A stretch of DNA of 33,268 nucleotides, from positions 1 to 33,268 of the forward strand of contig NZ_VYKL01000062.1 in NCBI RefSeq assembly GCF_008710145.1. The letters run 5' to 3'. Under the pieces are notes generated by a model. The model did no database searches, was not told the DNA's origin, and saw nothing but the letters and a program-made list of their open reading frames with translations. Positions 8,069 through 16,786 of the stretch are shown here, one piece after another. The stretch is from Niallia endozanthoxylica. Its GTDB lineage: Bacteria; Bacillota; Bacilli; Bacillales; Cytobacillaceae. A program made the position numbers and the translations under genes. Within the stretch, counting starts at the first letter, position 1. Each line of letters starts with the position of its first letter.

Positions 8069-8098
8069 TTGAGTATTGAAATCGTTTCCATTTATAAT
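8069..8098 (+). promoter_or_regulatory. Promoter with embedded cre-like site
   Basis: TTGAGT (8069-8074), spacer 18, TATAAT (8093-8098). Within the spacer, TTGAAATCGTTTCCA (8076-8090) matches every position of the CcpA operator consensus WTGNAANCGNWNNCW. A cre between -35 and -10 would block RNA polymerase when CcpA is active. The site reads towards the small gene at 8221. Confidence 0.45.
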
Positions 8099-8128
8099 GC
8101 ATATAGGGAAGTGGCGTGCGTGGCCATT

Positions 8129-8161
8129 ATGGTATCGTGGCGAAGGTGGGGCTAATACCAT
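8129..8161 (+). promoter_or_regulatory. Hairpin in the leader of the small basic gene
   Basis: ATGGTAT (8129-8135) pairs with ATACCAT (8155-8161) around a G-rich loop. It lies 60 bases before the ATG at 8221, in a leader of about 115 bases that is GC-richer than its surroundings. Confidence 0.3.
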
Positions 8162-8220
8162 TTTAAAAATAATAATTGAAGTAAGAAATAGATAGATGTA
8201 TGTCAGGGAGGGAGGACAAG

Positions 8221-8397
8221 ATGAAAAAAGGCAAAGTAACTTTTAAACATTTTATTAAGGATAATAAATTTGAGTTGAATCGATATCTTATGTATCTGTT
8301 TAACAAAATTAACCTTCACAATCTGAATCAATTTAAAAAGCGTAAAGCAAAAAAGATAAACCGAAAAGAAATAAGAATAATGAGTGTAAGATCCTAG
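8221..8397 (+). CDS. Small basic protein, possibly FbpB/FbpA-like
   Basis: 58 residues from ATG at 8221, chosen over an in-frame ATG at 8200 because the ribosome site GGGAGGGAGGACA lies between the two. The product is strongly basic (many Lys and Arg, e.g. KKRKAKKINRKEIRI). Its N-terminal part (KKGKVTFKHFIKDNKFEL) loosely resembles the short Fur-regulated basic proteins of Bacillus (K..FKELV..NK.EL), but no Fur box is visible upstream and the similarity is weak. Reality of the gene is supported by a promoter at 8069-8098, the strong ribosome site and a terminator three bases after the stop. The cre-like site suggests catabolite repression. Function is otherwise unknown. Confidence 0.55.
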   Translation: MKKGKVTFKHFIKDNKFELNRYLMYLFNKINLHNLNQFKKRKAKKINRKEIRIMSVRS

Positions 8398-8399
8398 TA

Positions 8400-8446
8400 A
8401 GGGACCTTGTGATTCTTGGGAGAATTCAACAAGGTCTCTTTTTATT
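8400..8446 (+). terminator. Terminator of the small basic gene
   Basis: AGGGACCTTGT pairs with ACAAGGTCTCT (11 bp, one G-U), with a further GATTCT/AGAATT pairing inside the loop, followed by TTTTATTTG. Confidence 0.8.
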
Positions 8447-8710
8447 TGTCTTTATTTTTGGTGTGGAATCGGAGTAATCAGTATACAAAGTTCCTTCACA
8501 CTACACAAAAGCAGGGTTATTGAGGATCCCTTCTTTTGTTGAATATATATCTTAAAGTTTATCTTTTTGGGTAGCTTTTTTTATTTAATAATGGTGTTAA
8601 TCGCAATATGCGATTATTCGGTTTACTTTATAGGTTTTAATACAGAACCACCAAAAAGCAAACGAAAGAGAAGAGTTGATAATTTTAACCATAAGTGATC
8701 TTTGTGAGAT
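8447..8710. other. Intergenic edge of the defence island
   Basis: No intact gene. A short hairpin ATCGCA-ATA-TGCGAT lies at 8600-8614. The frame ending at about 8697 reads EPPKSKRKRRVDNFNHK, which looks like the basic tail of a lost protein. Confidence 0.3.
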
Positions 8711-8900
8711 TGTGCGTAATAGCTCGCTGTTCGAGTGACTCTGCGCCGAAAATGTACCGGGGCTAAAACGTATTACTTAAGCTTGTGGGTGGACATATAG
8801 GATGTCTGTAGTAGGAGAGCATTCTAATGGCGTTGAAGCCAGATTGGAAGGACTGATAGAGTGGTTAGATAAGAATGCCGGTATGAGTAACCGAAAGCTG
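8711..8900 (+). pseudogene. Decayed 23S rRNA fragment
   Basis: This stretch aligns by eye over its whole length with the middle of bacterial 23S rRNA (roughly E. coli 1090-1280). GTGCGTAATAGCTC, CGAGTGACTCTGCGCCGAAA, ATGTACCGGGGCTAAA, then GTAGGAGAGC, TTCTAA, TGAAGCCAGA, GGAAGGACTG and GAATGCCGGTATGAGTA all occur in the right order. Between them it carries scattered substitutions and small indels (e.g. GCTGTTCGAG for CACTGGTCGAG, CTAAAACG for CTAAACG). Neither the 5' nor the 3' part of the rRNA is present, so it is a relic of about 190 bases. Decay in paired regions argues against function. Confidence 0.85.
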
Positions 8901-9021
8901 GATTGCAGCCACCATTTAATCGATGTTGATTAAACACGGTCGTTATCCATGGAATTGCTAAGTATAGGCTACGCATCCATATGATATGATGAAGAAAATA
9001 ACAAAATATGGGGGATTCGTG

Positions 9022-9432
9022 ATGTCAATTCTTGATAAGCACCTTGTAGTCAAAACAGTTAGTGAAAGGTATAATTTTACACTATCTAATATCATACGAA
9101 AGAAAATAATGTATCATGGGGAAAGCAATGGGTAGAAGCTAGTTTTATGCACCCCAGAATCAAAGTTGCATCCACAAGGTCACGGTTGGTTTGATTTAAC
9201 CACAAAACAAGCTGATTTATTAGATGATGCAGACATAGCAATACTGGCGGTTTGGCTAGAAGGAAACAAAATCTACTATGCTGATTTCAAGTAACTCAGA
9301 CAATTGATAACCCCAGATATGACACTAAACTATTCCGAGGATGAAAAGTGTAGATTCTATATTTGGGAGAATTATATAAAAGTACGAGGGAATAATCAGA
9401 AATTCTATATAGAGCCAAAGGTTCTAGTTTAG
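9022..9432 (+). pseudogene. Hypothetical gene with two in-frame stops
   Basis: A 137-codon frame opens with ATG at 9022 after GGGGG and ends with TAG at 9430-9432, but has TAG at 9133-9135 and TAA at 9292-9294. Around the stops the frame stays coding-like (HPQGHGWFDLTTKQADLLDD; AVWLEGNKIYYADFK; LNYSEDEKCRFYIWENYIKV). I do not recognise the family. It lies 25 bases upstream of the HEPN-like gene in the same direction and may have been its operon partner. The two nonsense codons in the same frame suggest recent decay, or readthrough if the codons are leaky. Confidence 0.6.
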
Positions 9433-9457
9433 ACCAAACACTTTCTAAGGAGTTGTT

Positions 9458-10387
9458 ATGACTAACATGGATAAATTATCCAATCTGGAAATAAGGAATT
9501 TACTACTTGAAGTATTAGCATATGAAGGTGATGATATTGATACAGAAGGTAAAACATTTAAGATGTATGGATATCAAGGTAGTCAATCAGACCTGTTTCG
9601 CTTGTTAAATGGGTATCTCATCAAGAAAAATATTAAGCCAGAGAAGGTTAAAATGTATGGAGCAGCATGGGGTGGAGAGGGTCGTATGCTACATGAGTAC
9701 CAGACAATAAATTTATCAAAGGGAGAAATTTTAAAACTGTATCAAGAGTTCCATAGGTTGCTTACTCAAGGGGTAATTGCACCAGGTGCTTATGGAAATT
9801 ATGGGACGAGTCTTCCCTATTTTCATGTTACTGAATATGGTATGGAATGTATTAAGAAAAAGGACTTTTTGCCATACGATCAAGATGGTTACTTATCAAA
9901 ACTAAAGTCTATAACCGACATAAATGACTGGGTTGTGTTTTATGTTACTGAGGCACTAAAATGCTTTAACGCCGATTGTGTAAATTCATCTATGATAAAC
10001 ATTGGACTTGCAGGTGAAGTTATTATTGAGGAATTAGCTAATAGCTTTGAAAAGTTTTTACTGAAAAATGAAGCATCACTACACAGTTCTTTTCAAACTG
10101 AGTTGGCTAAGGATTGGAAGATATCTTTTAAGTATAATACCTATCTTGACTTTCAAGGCAAATACATAAAAGCAACAAAAGATAAGGACGTAAAGGCACT
10201 AACAGTATATCTGGATAAATCGAGTTCTTCAATTTACGCTACATTTACAAGGTTGACTCGAAATACAGTTACCCATCCTAATGATATAATTATGGATAGG
10301 ACCCAGGTTCTGATGTTTTTCATTACATTAGTAAATTATTGCGAGTTGCAATATAACTTTATTAACCATTATAAAAATAATAGCTAA
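9458..10387 (+). CDS. Hypothetical protein with HEPN-like R-N-x3-H motif, next to Gabija
   Basis: 309 residues from ATG at 9458 after AAGGAG. I do not recognise a named family. The central part (about 85-130) looks like a winged-helix segment ending 'SLPYFHVTEYGMECI'. The C-terminal third (about 155-300) is predicted helical and contains R268-N269-T-V-T-H273 followed by P-N, matching the R-(N/H/D/Q)-x3-5-H signature of HEPN RNases. The flanking helices (GLAGEVIIEELANSFEKF before; TQVLMFFITLVNYC after) fit a HEPN fold. No membrane segment is seen. It precedes a 63-aa gene and a Gabija-type pair on the same strand, so a defence role is plausible. The HEPN assignment rests on the motif and context only. 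Confidence 0.55.
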   Translation: MTNMDKLSNLEIRNLLLEVLAYEGDDIDTEGKTFKMYGYQGSQSDLFRLLNGYLIKKNIKPEKVKMYGAAWGGEGRMLHEYQTINLSKGEILKLYQEFHRLLTQGVIAPGAYGNYGTSLPYFHVTEYGMECIKKKDFLPYDQDGYLSKLKSITDINDWVVFYVTEALKCFNADCVNSSMINIGLAGEVIIEELANSFEKFLLKNEASLHSSFQTELAKDWKISFKYNTYLDFQGKYIKATKDKDVKALTVYLDKSSSSIYATFTRLTRNTVTHPNDIIMDRTQVLMFFITLVNYCELQYNFINHYKNNS

Positions 10388-10424
10388 GAATATGTAATAT
10401 TTATTTGCTTGTAGGGAGGCAATT

Positions 10425-10616
10425 ATGACTAACCAAGATACGAAAAGATATTTGCCAGAAGAAGTACCAGACAATCTTTTTACACAAAATAGGTTAAATC
10501 AAATGGGATTAACACCAACCTCAGAACATGTAGCCTTCGTTATATATCCTGAGCAAAAGCGTGAATATAAATTATTTGATGTTAGTAATACGAGGAAACG
10601 TAAGATATCGTCATAA
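10425..10616 (+). CDS. Small hypothetical protein of the defence island
   Basis: 63 residues from ATG at 10425 after a good TAGGGAGG site. It reads as one short domain: 'PDNLFTQNRLNQMGLTP', then 'AFVIYPEQKREYKLFDV' and a basic tail (TRKRKISS). The pattern 'NL.T...L..MGL.P....A........Y.L+D' is one I associate with small or N-terminal domains in bacterial accessory genes, but I cannot name it. It lies 37 bases after the HEPN-like gene and 108 bases before gajA. It may be a complete small protein or the head of a truncated longer one. Confidence 0.5.
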   Translation: MTNQDTKRYLPEEVPDNLFTQNRLNQMGLTPTSEHVAFVIYPEQKREYKLFDVSNTRKRKISS

Positions 10617-10643
10617 TCTCTTTGCTGCTATGTAGAAACCATT

Positions 10644-10673
10644 TTGATATCTATTTATTGTAAGCAATATTAA
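10644..10673 (+). promoter_or_regulatory. Possible promoter before gajA
   Basis: TTGATA (10644-10649), spacer 18, TATTAA (10668-10673), 50 bases before the gajA start. Weak -10 match. Confidence 0.25.
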
Positions 10674-10724
10674 ATAGGAATCTATGAAATAAATAATTGC
10701 TGATTCATTGGCGGGAGGACGAAC

Positions 10725-12578
10725 ATGAGGTTAAATTATATAGAGATGAAAAATTACCGAAACTTTATCGATACTAAATTACGTTTTGATGAGAAGACAC
10801 TTATTATCGGGGCAAATGATATTGGTAAAACCAATGTTTTATATGCCTTACAACTGCTCTTAGATAAATCATTATCTGAAAACGACTTACAGCCTCTAGA
10901 TGAAGATTTTTGTATTTATTCAGCAGCAGAAGCAAACGAATTCTCTATAACTCTTCACTTTGTGGAAGCTAATGAAGAGTGTATTTTATCATGTTTTAGG
11001 GAATATATCAGTGATAATGATGATGTTTACATACGCTATGTTGCTACCAGAACTAGAATAGGTGGCACAAAAGAATACAAGCTATTCGTGGGACCATCTC
11101 TTGAAGAGTTGCAATTAGTTTCAAGTCGATTTTATTTAAGAGCATTGAACATGAGATACGTAAGTGCTACCCGACAGATTGACCAATATTTAAAAAATCA
11201 AAAAAATAGACTTATAGAATATTTGCAGGACGCCAGAACTGACGAGGAAGAACAATCGGATAATGAAAAATTTCAAGATTTAAGTGGTCGGATAAAGGTT
11301 ATAGAAAGTGAATTGAATACATTATCCTTTATTGGAAGGGCTGGGGAAACTCTTAATAACCAGTTAAGGGAATTGTCTGAACATCATCAAGAACAGAAAT
11401 TGAAATTAGGTGTTGATTTACCAGCCAATGATGATTTGTTCCGAAAGTTTAGCCTCCTATCTAGTATAGGAGAACATAATATTCAATTGGGTGGCGAAGG
11501 AAGAAAAAACCAAGCTTTTATTGCTCTTTGGTCCGCATTAAATCAAATTTCCATTCAAGATGGACAACCAAATGAAGTTTCTATTTTCTGTATTGAAGAA
11601 TGTGAGGCACACCTTCATCCACACCAACAAAGAAAATTGGCTGAATATCTAGTTAATGTATTACCAACTCAAGTTATATTAACTTCCCATTCTCCTTATA
11701 TCGCATGTGAATTTAATCCTAGCTCGATAATAAGGTTACATACTAAACAAGGATCTCCAGCTACAATTTGTAATCAAAATGGTGTATCAGAAGAATTGGG
11801 TAATCAAATTAGATCTATGGAATATCGTCTTAGTCCTCTTATCGCAGAGGTATATTTTAGTGACTGTGTGCTTCTGGTTGAGGGGACATCTGAAATTGTT
11901 TTTTATAAGAACTTAGCCCATCAGTTAGGCGTGGATTTGGACAAATTAAACATCAGTGTATTATCTGTAGAGGGTGTTGGCTTTACAAGATATATTGATT
12001 TATTAAACGCTTTAGGCATCCCATGGGTAATGCGAACGGACAATGATTACCAAAAATACAATCGACCAAAGCAGCAGTTAAAAGAAGCCTATTATTTAAC
12101 CGGAATTAGAAGATTAACTAATATATTTTCAACAAAATGCTCTGCAAAAGTGCCAATTGGAGAACAACGTGTAAATCTTGCTGAATTGATTGCAGAAAAT
12201 GCAGATAGACTCACAGAAAATCCTACTGCAAGTAATGCCCATAGACAAGAGATGTACAATTTATTTTACCTACCACTTAGCAATTACGGTTTGTTTTTAG
12301 CAAAGGAAGGCTTAGAAGAGGATATTTATCATTCTAATGATGATTTGACAAAAGCTATAAATCAATATTTTGTTCCAAACGAGGAGGATGAGGAGGTCTT
12401 AGTAGTTGAAGACATGGTAGCAGAAATGAAAAGCAAAAAATCCACATTTATGTATCATTTTTTAGAAGATAATAGTGAGTGCTTAAATTCTTTAGAGGAT
12501 GATCCTTTAGCGGGACCATTGTATGCATGTCAAACTATCGTTCAGCAGTTAAGGATCGGTCATCATGGTGAACTTTGA
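10725..12578 (+). CDS. gajA: Gabija-type GajA: OLD-family ATPase with TOPRIM nuclease
   Basis: 617 residues, near the usual GajA length. The ABC-type ATPase domain has Walker A GANDIGKT (29-36), a signature-like LGGEGRKNQ (255-263), Walker B IFCIEECEAHLHP (287-299, E291/E292) and the H-loop SHSP (321-324). A TOPRIM domain follows, with E386 in LLVEG and the metal-binding D439-N-D441 in MRTDNDYQ. The N-terminal 'NDIGKTN.LYAL..LLDK' closely matches what I recall of Bacillus cereus GajA. In known Gabija systems GajA is a sequence-specific DNA-nicking nuclease held off by nucleotides and forms a complex with GajB. It overlaps the helicase gene by 14 bases. A lone OLD nuclease is the alternative, but the helicase partner makes Gabija much likelier. 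Confidence 0.9.
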   Translation: MRLNYIEMKNYRNFIDTKLRFDEKTLIIGANDIGKTNVLYALQLLLDKSLSENDLQPLDEDFCIYSAAEANEFSITLHFVEANEECILSCFREYISDNDDVYIRYVATRTRIGGTKEYKLFVGPSLEELQLVSSRFYLRALNMRYVSATRQIDQYLKNQKNRLIEYLQDARTDEEEQSDNEKFQDLSGRIKVIESELNTLSFIGRAGETLNNQLRELSEHHQEQKLKLGVDLPANDDLFRKFSLLSSIGEHNIQLGGEGRKNQAFIALWSALNQISIQDGQPNEVSIFCIEECEAHLHPHQQRKLAEYLVNVLPTQVILTSHSPYIACEFNPSSIIRLHTKQGSPATICNQNGVSEELGNQIRSMEYRLSPLIAEVYFSDCVLLVEGTSEIVFYKNLAHQLGVDLDKLNISVLSVEGVGFTRYIDLLNALGIPWVMRTDNDYQKYNRPKQQLKEAYYLTGIRRLTNIFSTKCSAKVPIGEQRVNLAELIAENADRLTENPTASNAHRQEMYNLFYLPLSNYGLFLAKEGLEEDIYHSNDDLTKAINQYFVPNEEDEEVLVVEDMVAEMKSKKSTFMYHFLEDNSECLNSLEDDPLAGPLYACQTIVQQLRIGHHGEL

Positions 12579-14298
12579 ACCGACTCCTCAACAAAATACC
12601 ATTCTAGAATGGAATGATAATGCAGTAATTATTGCTGGACCTGGCAGCGGAAAGACTTGGACACTGGCTAAAAAGATTCAACAAGTTATAGAGGATTGTA
12701 AAGACTATCAAGGAGTTATTGCTATTTCTTATACAAATAAAGCAAGTAAGGAATTAGAGAAAAGAGCTAAATTATTGTGTACTGAAATAAAACAATCTTT
12801 TTTTAGTACAATCGATAGTTTTTGCAGCTCGGAAATTGTATTGTCTTTCGGTAAAAGATTGTTAGGAACACCCCCTAGACCTGTATTAGTTGAAAAAGTT
12901 CAGGACAAAGAACGAGAACAACTAATAATAACCATAAAACAATCTATAAAAACCATAATAGAGAAATATTCGCAGTATACGCTTCAACAAATATATGACC
13001 AAGACATTTGTGTTTATGAAGAATTAGACACTACTCATAGAAAATATTTGGAAGAACGGTTCTTTGCCGGATACTTTGATTTACATTTAATTGGCGGAAT
13101 GGCAAATTTAATACTTCTAAGTTCAAAAGCTTGTGCAAAATATTTAAAAGCAAAATATCGATATGTATTTATTGACGAATTTCAAGATTCGGATTTCGAG
13201 CAATATAGCCTGTTTAGACGGTTTTCAGAGTTAGGGATAATCAGTTGGGCAGTAGGTGATTTCAATCAGTCCATCTACTCGTTTAAATCTGGAAGTCCGA
13301 AATATATGGAAAAATTAACAGCTATGGATTCATTTAAGCAATTTGAAATGAATATTAATCATCGGTGTCACCCTTTTATCCAATCATATGCAAATCTTTT
13401 TTTGCGTCTTCAGAGGGGTCAAGACATTTCTTCGGTTCCTGAAGGTGAAAGTAGAATTGTAAGAGTGTCATTGGCAGGAACGCAGTATCAAATCGGAATA
13501 TGGTTAAATGAAACCATTGACAAAATTATTGAATTATCAGGTGTAGATAAGAATTCTAAAATAGTATTGTTAGGAAGAACAAACGAAACATTGGAAATGA
13601 TCTCAGAAGTATTGACAATTCCACATAGATTGCAGCATAAATTATTGTTAAATGATGACCGTAGTATTGGTGGCAATATGCTTCGCCAATTGTTGATAAT
13701 ATCGTTTAACCCGAAGGAGTACACTTCTAAGGATTTTATTGAGAGTTATTTTGATTACCGGGTTCGTGGAATACGAAAAAATGTAGTTGCTGTTAAGAAT
13801 TTAATAAATGAATTTAAACGAGAATGCCTATACAAAGGCGGTGATAATAAAAAAAGTGAAAGAATAATTAATAGACTGGATGAAATAATTCAAAATATTT
13901 ATCCTGATTACGAACTAAGTGAATTAACAAAATTAGCATGTGAGCAATTGATTAATAATCCAGCATTACTTGAAAATTTTACGCCATTTAAGGATCAGGA
14001 AATACAGCTATTAACCATTCACGGTTCAAAGGGATTAGAATTTGATATTGTATTACACTTAGACTTATTTGATGATACGTTCCCTGAGTATCGTTCAATG
14101 GGTAAATCTGAAAAACTGCGAGAAGATGAAAATCTGCATTATATTGCACTTACAAGAGCAAGAGAATATGTATTTCTTATTTCAAACACAATAAAGAGAT
14201 TCTATTCTTATAAAGCACAAGACTATTGTGAATATAAGAAAAGACCTTCACCATATATATTAGGTGCAATTGAAGATTATCAGATTACAATTGAATAA
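12565..14298 (+). CDS. gajB: Gabija-type GajB: UvrD/PcrA-like superfamily 1 helicase
   Basis: 577 residues, start ATG at 12565 inside the end of gajA (translational coupling). The SF1A helicase motifs are complete and in order: Q-motif TPQQ (7-10), Walker A GPGSGKT (25-31), motif Ia SYTNKASKEL, DEFQD (204-208), motif III VGDFNQSIYSFKSG, motif IV INHRCH, motif V LLTIHGSKGLEFD and motif VI HYIALTRAREYV. GajB in characterised Gabija senses DNA ends or single strands and, by consuming nucleotides, relieves inhibition of GajA. This one is somewhat longer than the GajB I recall (about 490 aa), with extra length mainly between motifs Ia and II and before motif V. A terminator follows directly, closing the operon. 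Confidence 0.88.
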   Translation: MVNFEPTPQQNTILEWNDNAVIIAGPGSGKTWTLAKKIQQVIEDCKDYQGVIAISYTNKASKELEKRAKLLCTEIKQSFFSTIDSFCSSEIVLSFGKRLLGTPPRPVLVEKVQDKEREQLIITIKQSIKTIIEKYSQYTLQQIYDQDICVYEELDTTHRKYLEERFFAGYFDLHLIGGMANLILLSSKACAKYLKAKYRYVFIDEFQDSDFEQYSLFRRFSELGIISWAVGDFNQSIYSFKSGSPKYMEKLTAMDSFKQFEMNINHRCHPFIQSYANLFLRLQRGQDISSVPEGESRIVRVSLAGTQYQIGIWLNETIDKIIELSGVDKNSKIVLLGRTNETLEMISEVLTIPHRLQHKLLLNDDRSIGGNMLRQLLIISFNPKEYTSKDFIESYFDYRVRGIRKNVVAVKNLINEFKRECLYKGGDNKKSERIINRLDEIIQNIYPDYELSELTKLACEQLINNPALLENFTPFKDQEIQLLTIHGSKGLEFDIVLHLDLFDDTFPEYRSMGKSEKLREDENLHYIALTRAREYVFLISNTIKRFYSYKAQDYCEYKKRPSPYILGAIEDYQITIE

Positions 14299-14307
14299 GC
14301 ACAATAA

Positions 14308-14341
14308 AACCCACTTAACTACACAGTTACGTGGGTTATTT
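14308..14341 (+). terminator. Terminator of the Gabija operon
   Basis: AACCCAC (14308-14314) pairs with GTGGGTT (14331-14337), followed by ATTTG, ten bases after the gajB stop. The T tail is short. Confidence 0.55.
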
Positions 14342-14358
14342 GTCATGTAGAAATTAGG

Positions 14359-14660
14359 TCATCTGTTAGGATTGATTCGTATCCTGTAGTTAGCCTGCAT
14401 TAATCTATGTAGTTCATCTTTGGGATAACCGGAGATGATATTTTTTACAAATTCGTGGTTAACTCTACCCCGTTGTTTGTAAATCCTCTTTTGTTTCCTC
14501 GAATAACGACTTCACGAATGCTACATGTGAATGTATAATTTTTTATTATCCATTTTTCAAGGCTGTTCGCTTCATAGGATTCAACAAGATTAATAAAGTC
14601 TTGTAACCGCCTAATTTCTTTTTTAGCAATTGGAACAGTCAATAGTATAATAGGACGCAA
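14359..14660 (-). pseudogene. Hypothetical gene broken by frameshift
   Basis: The first frame (from TTG at 14660) encodes about 65 residues (TVPIAKKEIRRLQDFINLVE, SLEKWIIKNYTFTCSIREVV, NKRGFTNNGVEL) and then runs off. The next frame continues without a gap as HEFVKNIISGYPKDELHRLM to a TGA at 14359-14361. Joined by one frameshift near 14455 they form a plausible protein of about 95 residues with a helix-turn-helix-like middle. I cannot name the family. It lies just outside the left end of the IS21 relic. Confidence 0.45.
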
Positions 14661-14762
14661 TTGTGAAATAAATCGGAATCTTAATAAATAATTATTTAAA
14701 ATGTCAACAACGATTTAATTTTCCCCAATTTCAATGAAATGCAATTCTCCATTTATGAAGGG

Positions 14763-15527
14763 TTAAGTTGTTGCTTTGGCGGGATAAATTCCTGCCTTTT
14801 TCTTTTCTTGTAAACGGTAAGAATCGCCCTTAATATTGAATGTAATTGCATGATGTAAGAGGCGATCTAAAATGGCTGTTGCTAGTACATCGTCACCAAG
14901 GACTTTTCCCTATTCAAGGTAAGACTTATTAGATGTTAAAATCATGGCCCCTTGTTCATATCGTTTTGAAATCACCTGGAAGAAAACATTGGCAGCCAGT
15001 TCATCAAAAGGAAAATAGCTAACCTCATCTATAATTATTACATCTGGACGACTCCAACGGTTTACGAGTCGTTGGAGGGTCCCTTTCTCATTAGCCTTAC
15101 GGCACTGAGCCACTAAATCATCAGCTGTTAAAAATAGTGCTGTATATCCTTGAGTAATCGCTTCAACTATAAAAGAGATAGCTAAATGAGTTTTTCCTAC
15201 ACCTGGAGGTCCCAATAAAATACAATTTTCGCCATTGGCAATAAAACGCCATGTTAGAGTTTCTTTCACTCTTTTCTCACTCAAGCTCGGTTGGAACGTA
15301 AAATCAAACTCATGAATTGTTTTGGTATAAGGTAATTTAGGCCGTTTCATTCGTTTGTTTAACTGCTCAGATTCTTGCTGTTCAATTTCTTGTAAAACGA
15401 TAGTGTGAAGAAACTCAGAATATGATACATTATCCTTAGAAGCGTCTTCTAGTAAACTATCAAGTTGGTTGGCTGTGTGATGCCATCCGAGCTTCTGTAA
15501 ACGTTCCAATAAGAGTTCGTTTATCAT
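14763..15527 (-). pseudogene. istB: IS21 helper ATPase IstB with in-frame stop
   Basis: The frame starts with ATG at 15527, overlapping the istA stop (ATGA) as usual for IS21. It encodes an IstB/DnaC-like AAA+ ATPase with Walker A LLGPPGVGKTHLA, sensor segment VIIIDEVSYFPF and MILTSNKSYLE. At 14910-14912 a TAG replaces the Trp expected in SYLEWGKV. The frame then continues in phase (GKVLGDDVLATAILDRLLHH, FNIKGDSYRL) to TAA at 14763-14765. Apart from this one nonsense codon the gene is intact, so inactivation may be recent. IstB loads and activates the IstA transposase on target DNA. Confidence 0.85.
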
Positions 15528-16786
15528 ACAGATTCACCTTCTTCCATTGCTGCATAAGCAGTGAGAGGGCGTTTTTCTACATTTGGAGATAGGGTATGAG
15601 AGTGAAGATCATCGGTCGTCAAACCTTCAACGTTCTTCGCTTTCATGCCTTTTTCTTTTGACTCTAATCCTTCATAATACTCCATTCGTACACGGGTGGT
15701 TGCCTTGTCTGTAAGAATAGGGTGCGTTGCGATACATTCATGTTCATCATAAATTTCTAAATGATGGTCTAATGTTTCTTTAATTTTGACCGTTTGCCCT
15801 GCATAACGATAAGGAACAGAATATCGTTTACCACGGTAGGATACAAAACAATCACGACTGACTTCTCTCGTTTCCCAATGTGCAATAGGAAATAAAGGTT
15901 TACTCCCCATACCTGCAGAAACTTCTGTTCCTGCTCAAATCGTTGAAATGGTGATTCATTGGTAGTTTGATTTATTTTCTTATTGGCCACCTGATCTAAC
16001 CATGTCCTTACATCTTCATTTAGCGCATGTGGAGTTGGTTCGTGTTTTCGTTGAAAGAAATTGTTCTTTAGATACTTAACGGTTCTTTCTACTTTCCCTT
16101 TTGTTTGTGGATGTCTAGGGCAACATGCTTTTGGCACAATCCCATAATAGGCTAAGAAATCCTCAAACTTGCGGTTAAAACGAATTTCTACGGGACTATG
16201 TTTAATTACAACGGTTTTCATATTCTCGTAGAGAATTTGTTCTGGCATTCCGTTAAAATAAGAGAAAGCATTCATGTGGCATTTCATTAAAGTTTCTAGA
16301 TTCATATTGATTGTAAACTCTATGTACTTCATTCGCGAATAGCCTAAAATCATAACAAATGCATAGATATCTTGCAGACTGCCATTGACGAGGTACTTTC
16401 CTACATATGCCCAATCCATTTGAGCTTGTTTTCCTGATGGTGTTTCAAACCGTAAGGTTGCTTGTTTCTTTGGTTCTTGTCGAAGAGGACTGACAAAGTC
16501 TCTTAGAATGGTCATTTTTCCCTCGTAACCCATTGCTTGAATCTTCTCTAGCAAGCACCACGCAGTTAGTTGTTCCTTGTTTAACTCGTTGAAGAATGTA
16601 AGGCTTATAAGGTTCTAGTTTACTTTCCTTTTTCTGTTCAGTTGCCTTATGTTCCGGCAACTAATCGCTCTTTAAATACTTACTAATTGTTTTACGATCA
16701 AAGCCTGTTGCTTCCGCAATAGCTGTTTTCGTCCACCTTTTCTGAAATAACTCTCTAATCATAAAAAACTCTCCAATCTTCAGCAT
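15524..16786 (-). pseudogene. istA: IS21 transposase IstA, frameshifted
   Basis: A nearly full IstA can be read in pieces from ATG at 16786. First comes an N-terminal HTH (LKIGEFFMIRELFQKRW, AIAEATGFDRKTISKYLKSD), then a TAG at 16661-16663. The frame goes on with LPEHKATEQKKESKLEPYKP and breaks near 16556, where an extra base shifts it. The central part holds the rve core (MDWAYVGKYLVNG, YFNGMPEQILYENMK, RHPQTKGKVERTVKYLKNNF with the catalytic Glu). A second frameshift lies near 15908, after which HWETREVSRDCFVSYRGKRY runs to the TGA that overlaps istB. There are therefore three lesions. Confidence 0.85.

Noticed and set aside
14445..14660. 71-aa minus-strand ORF as an intact gene
   Set aside because: The protein pattern continues in the next frame after the ORF leaves it, so it is better read as part of a frameshifted pseudogene.
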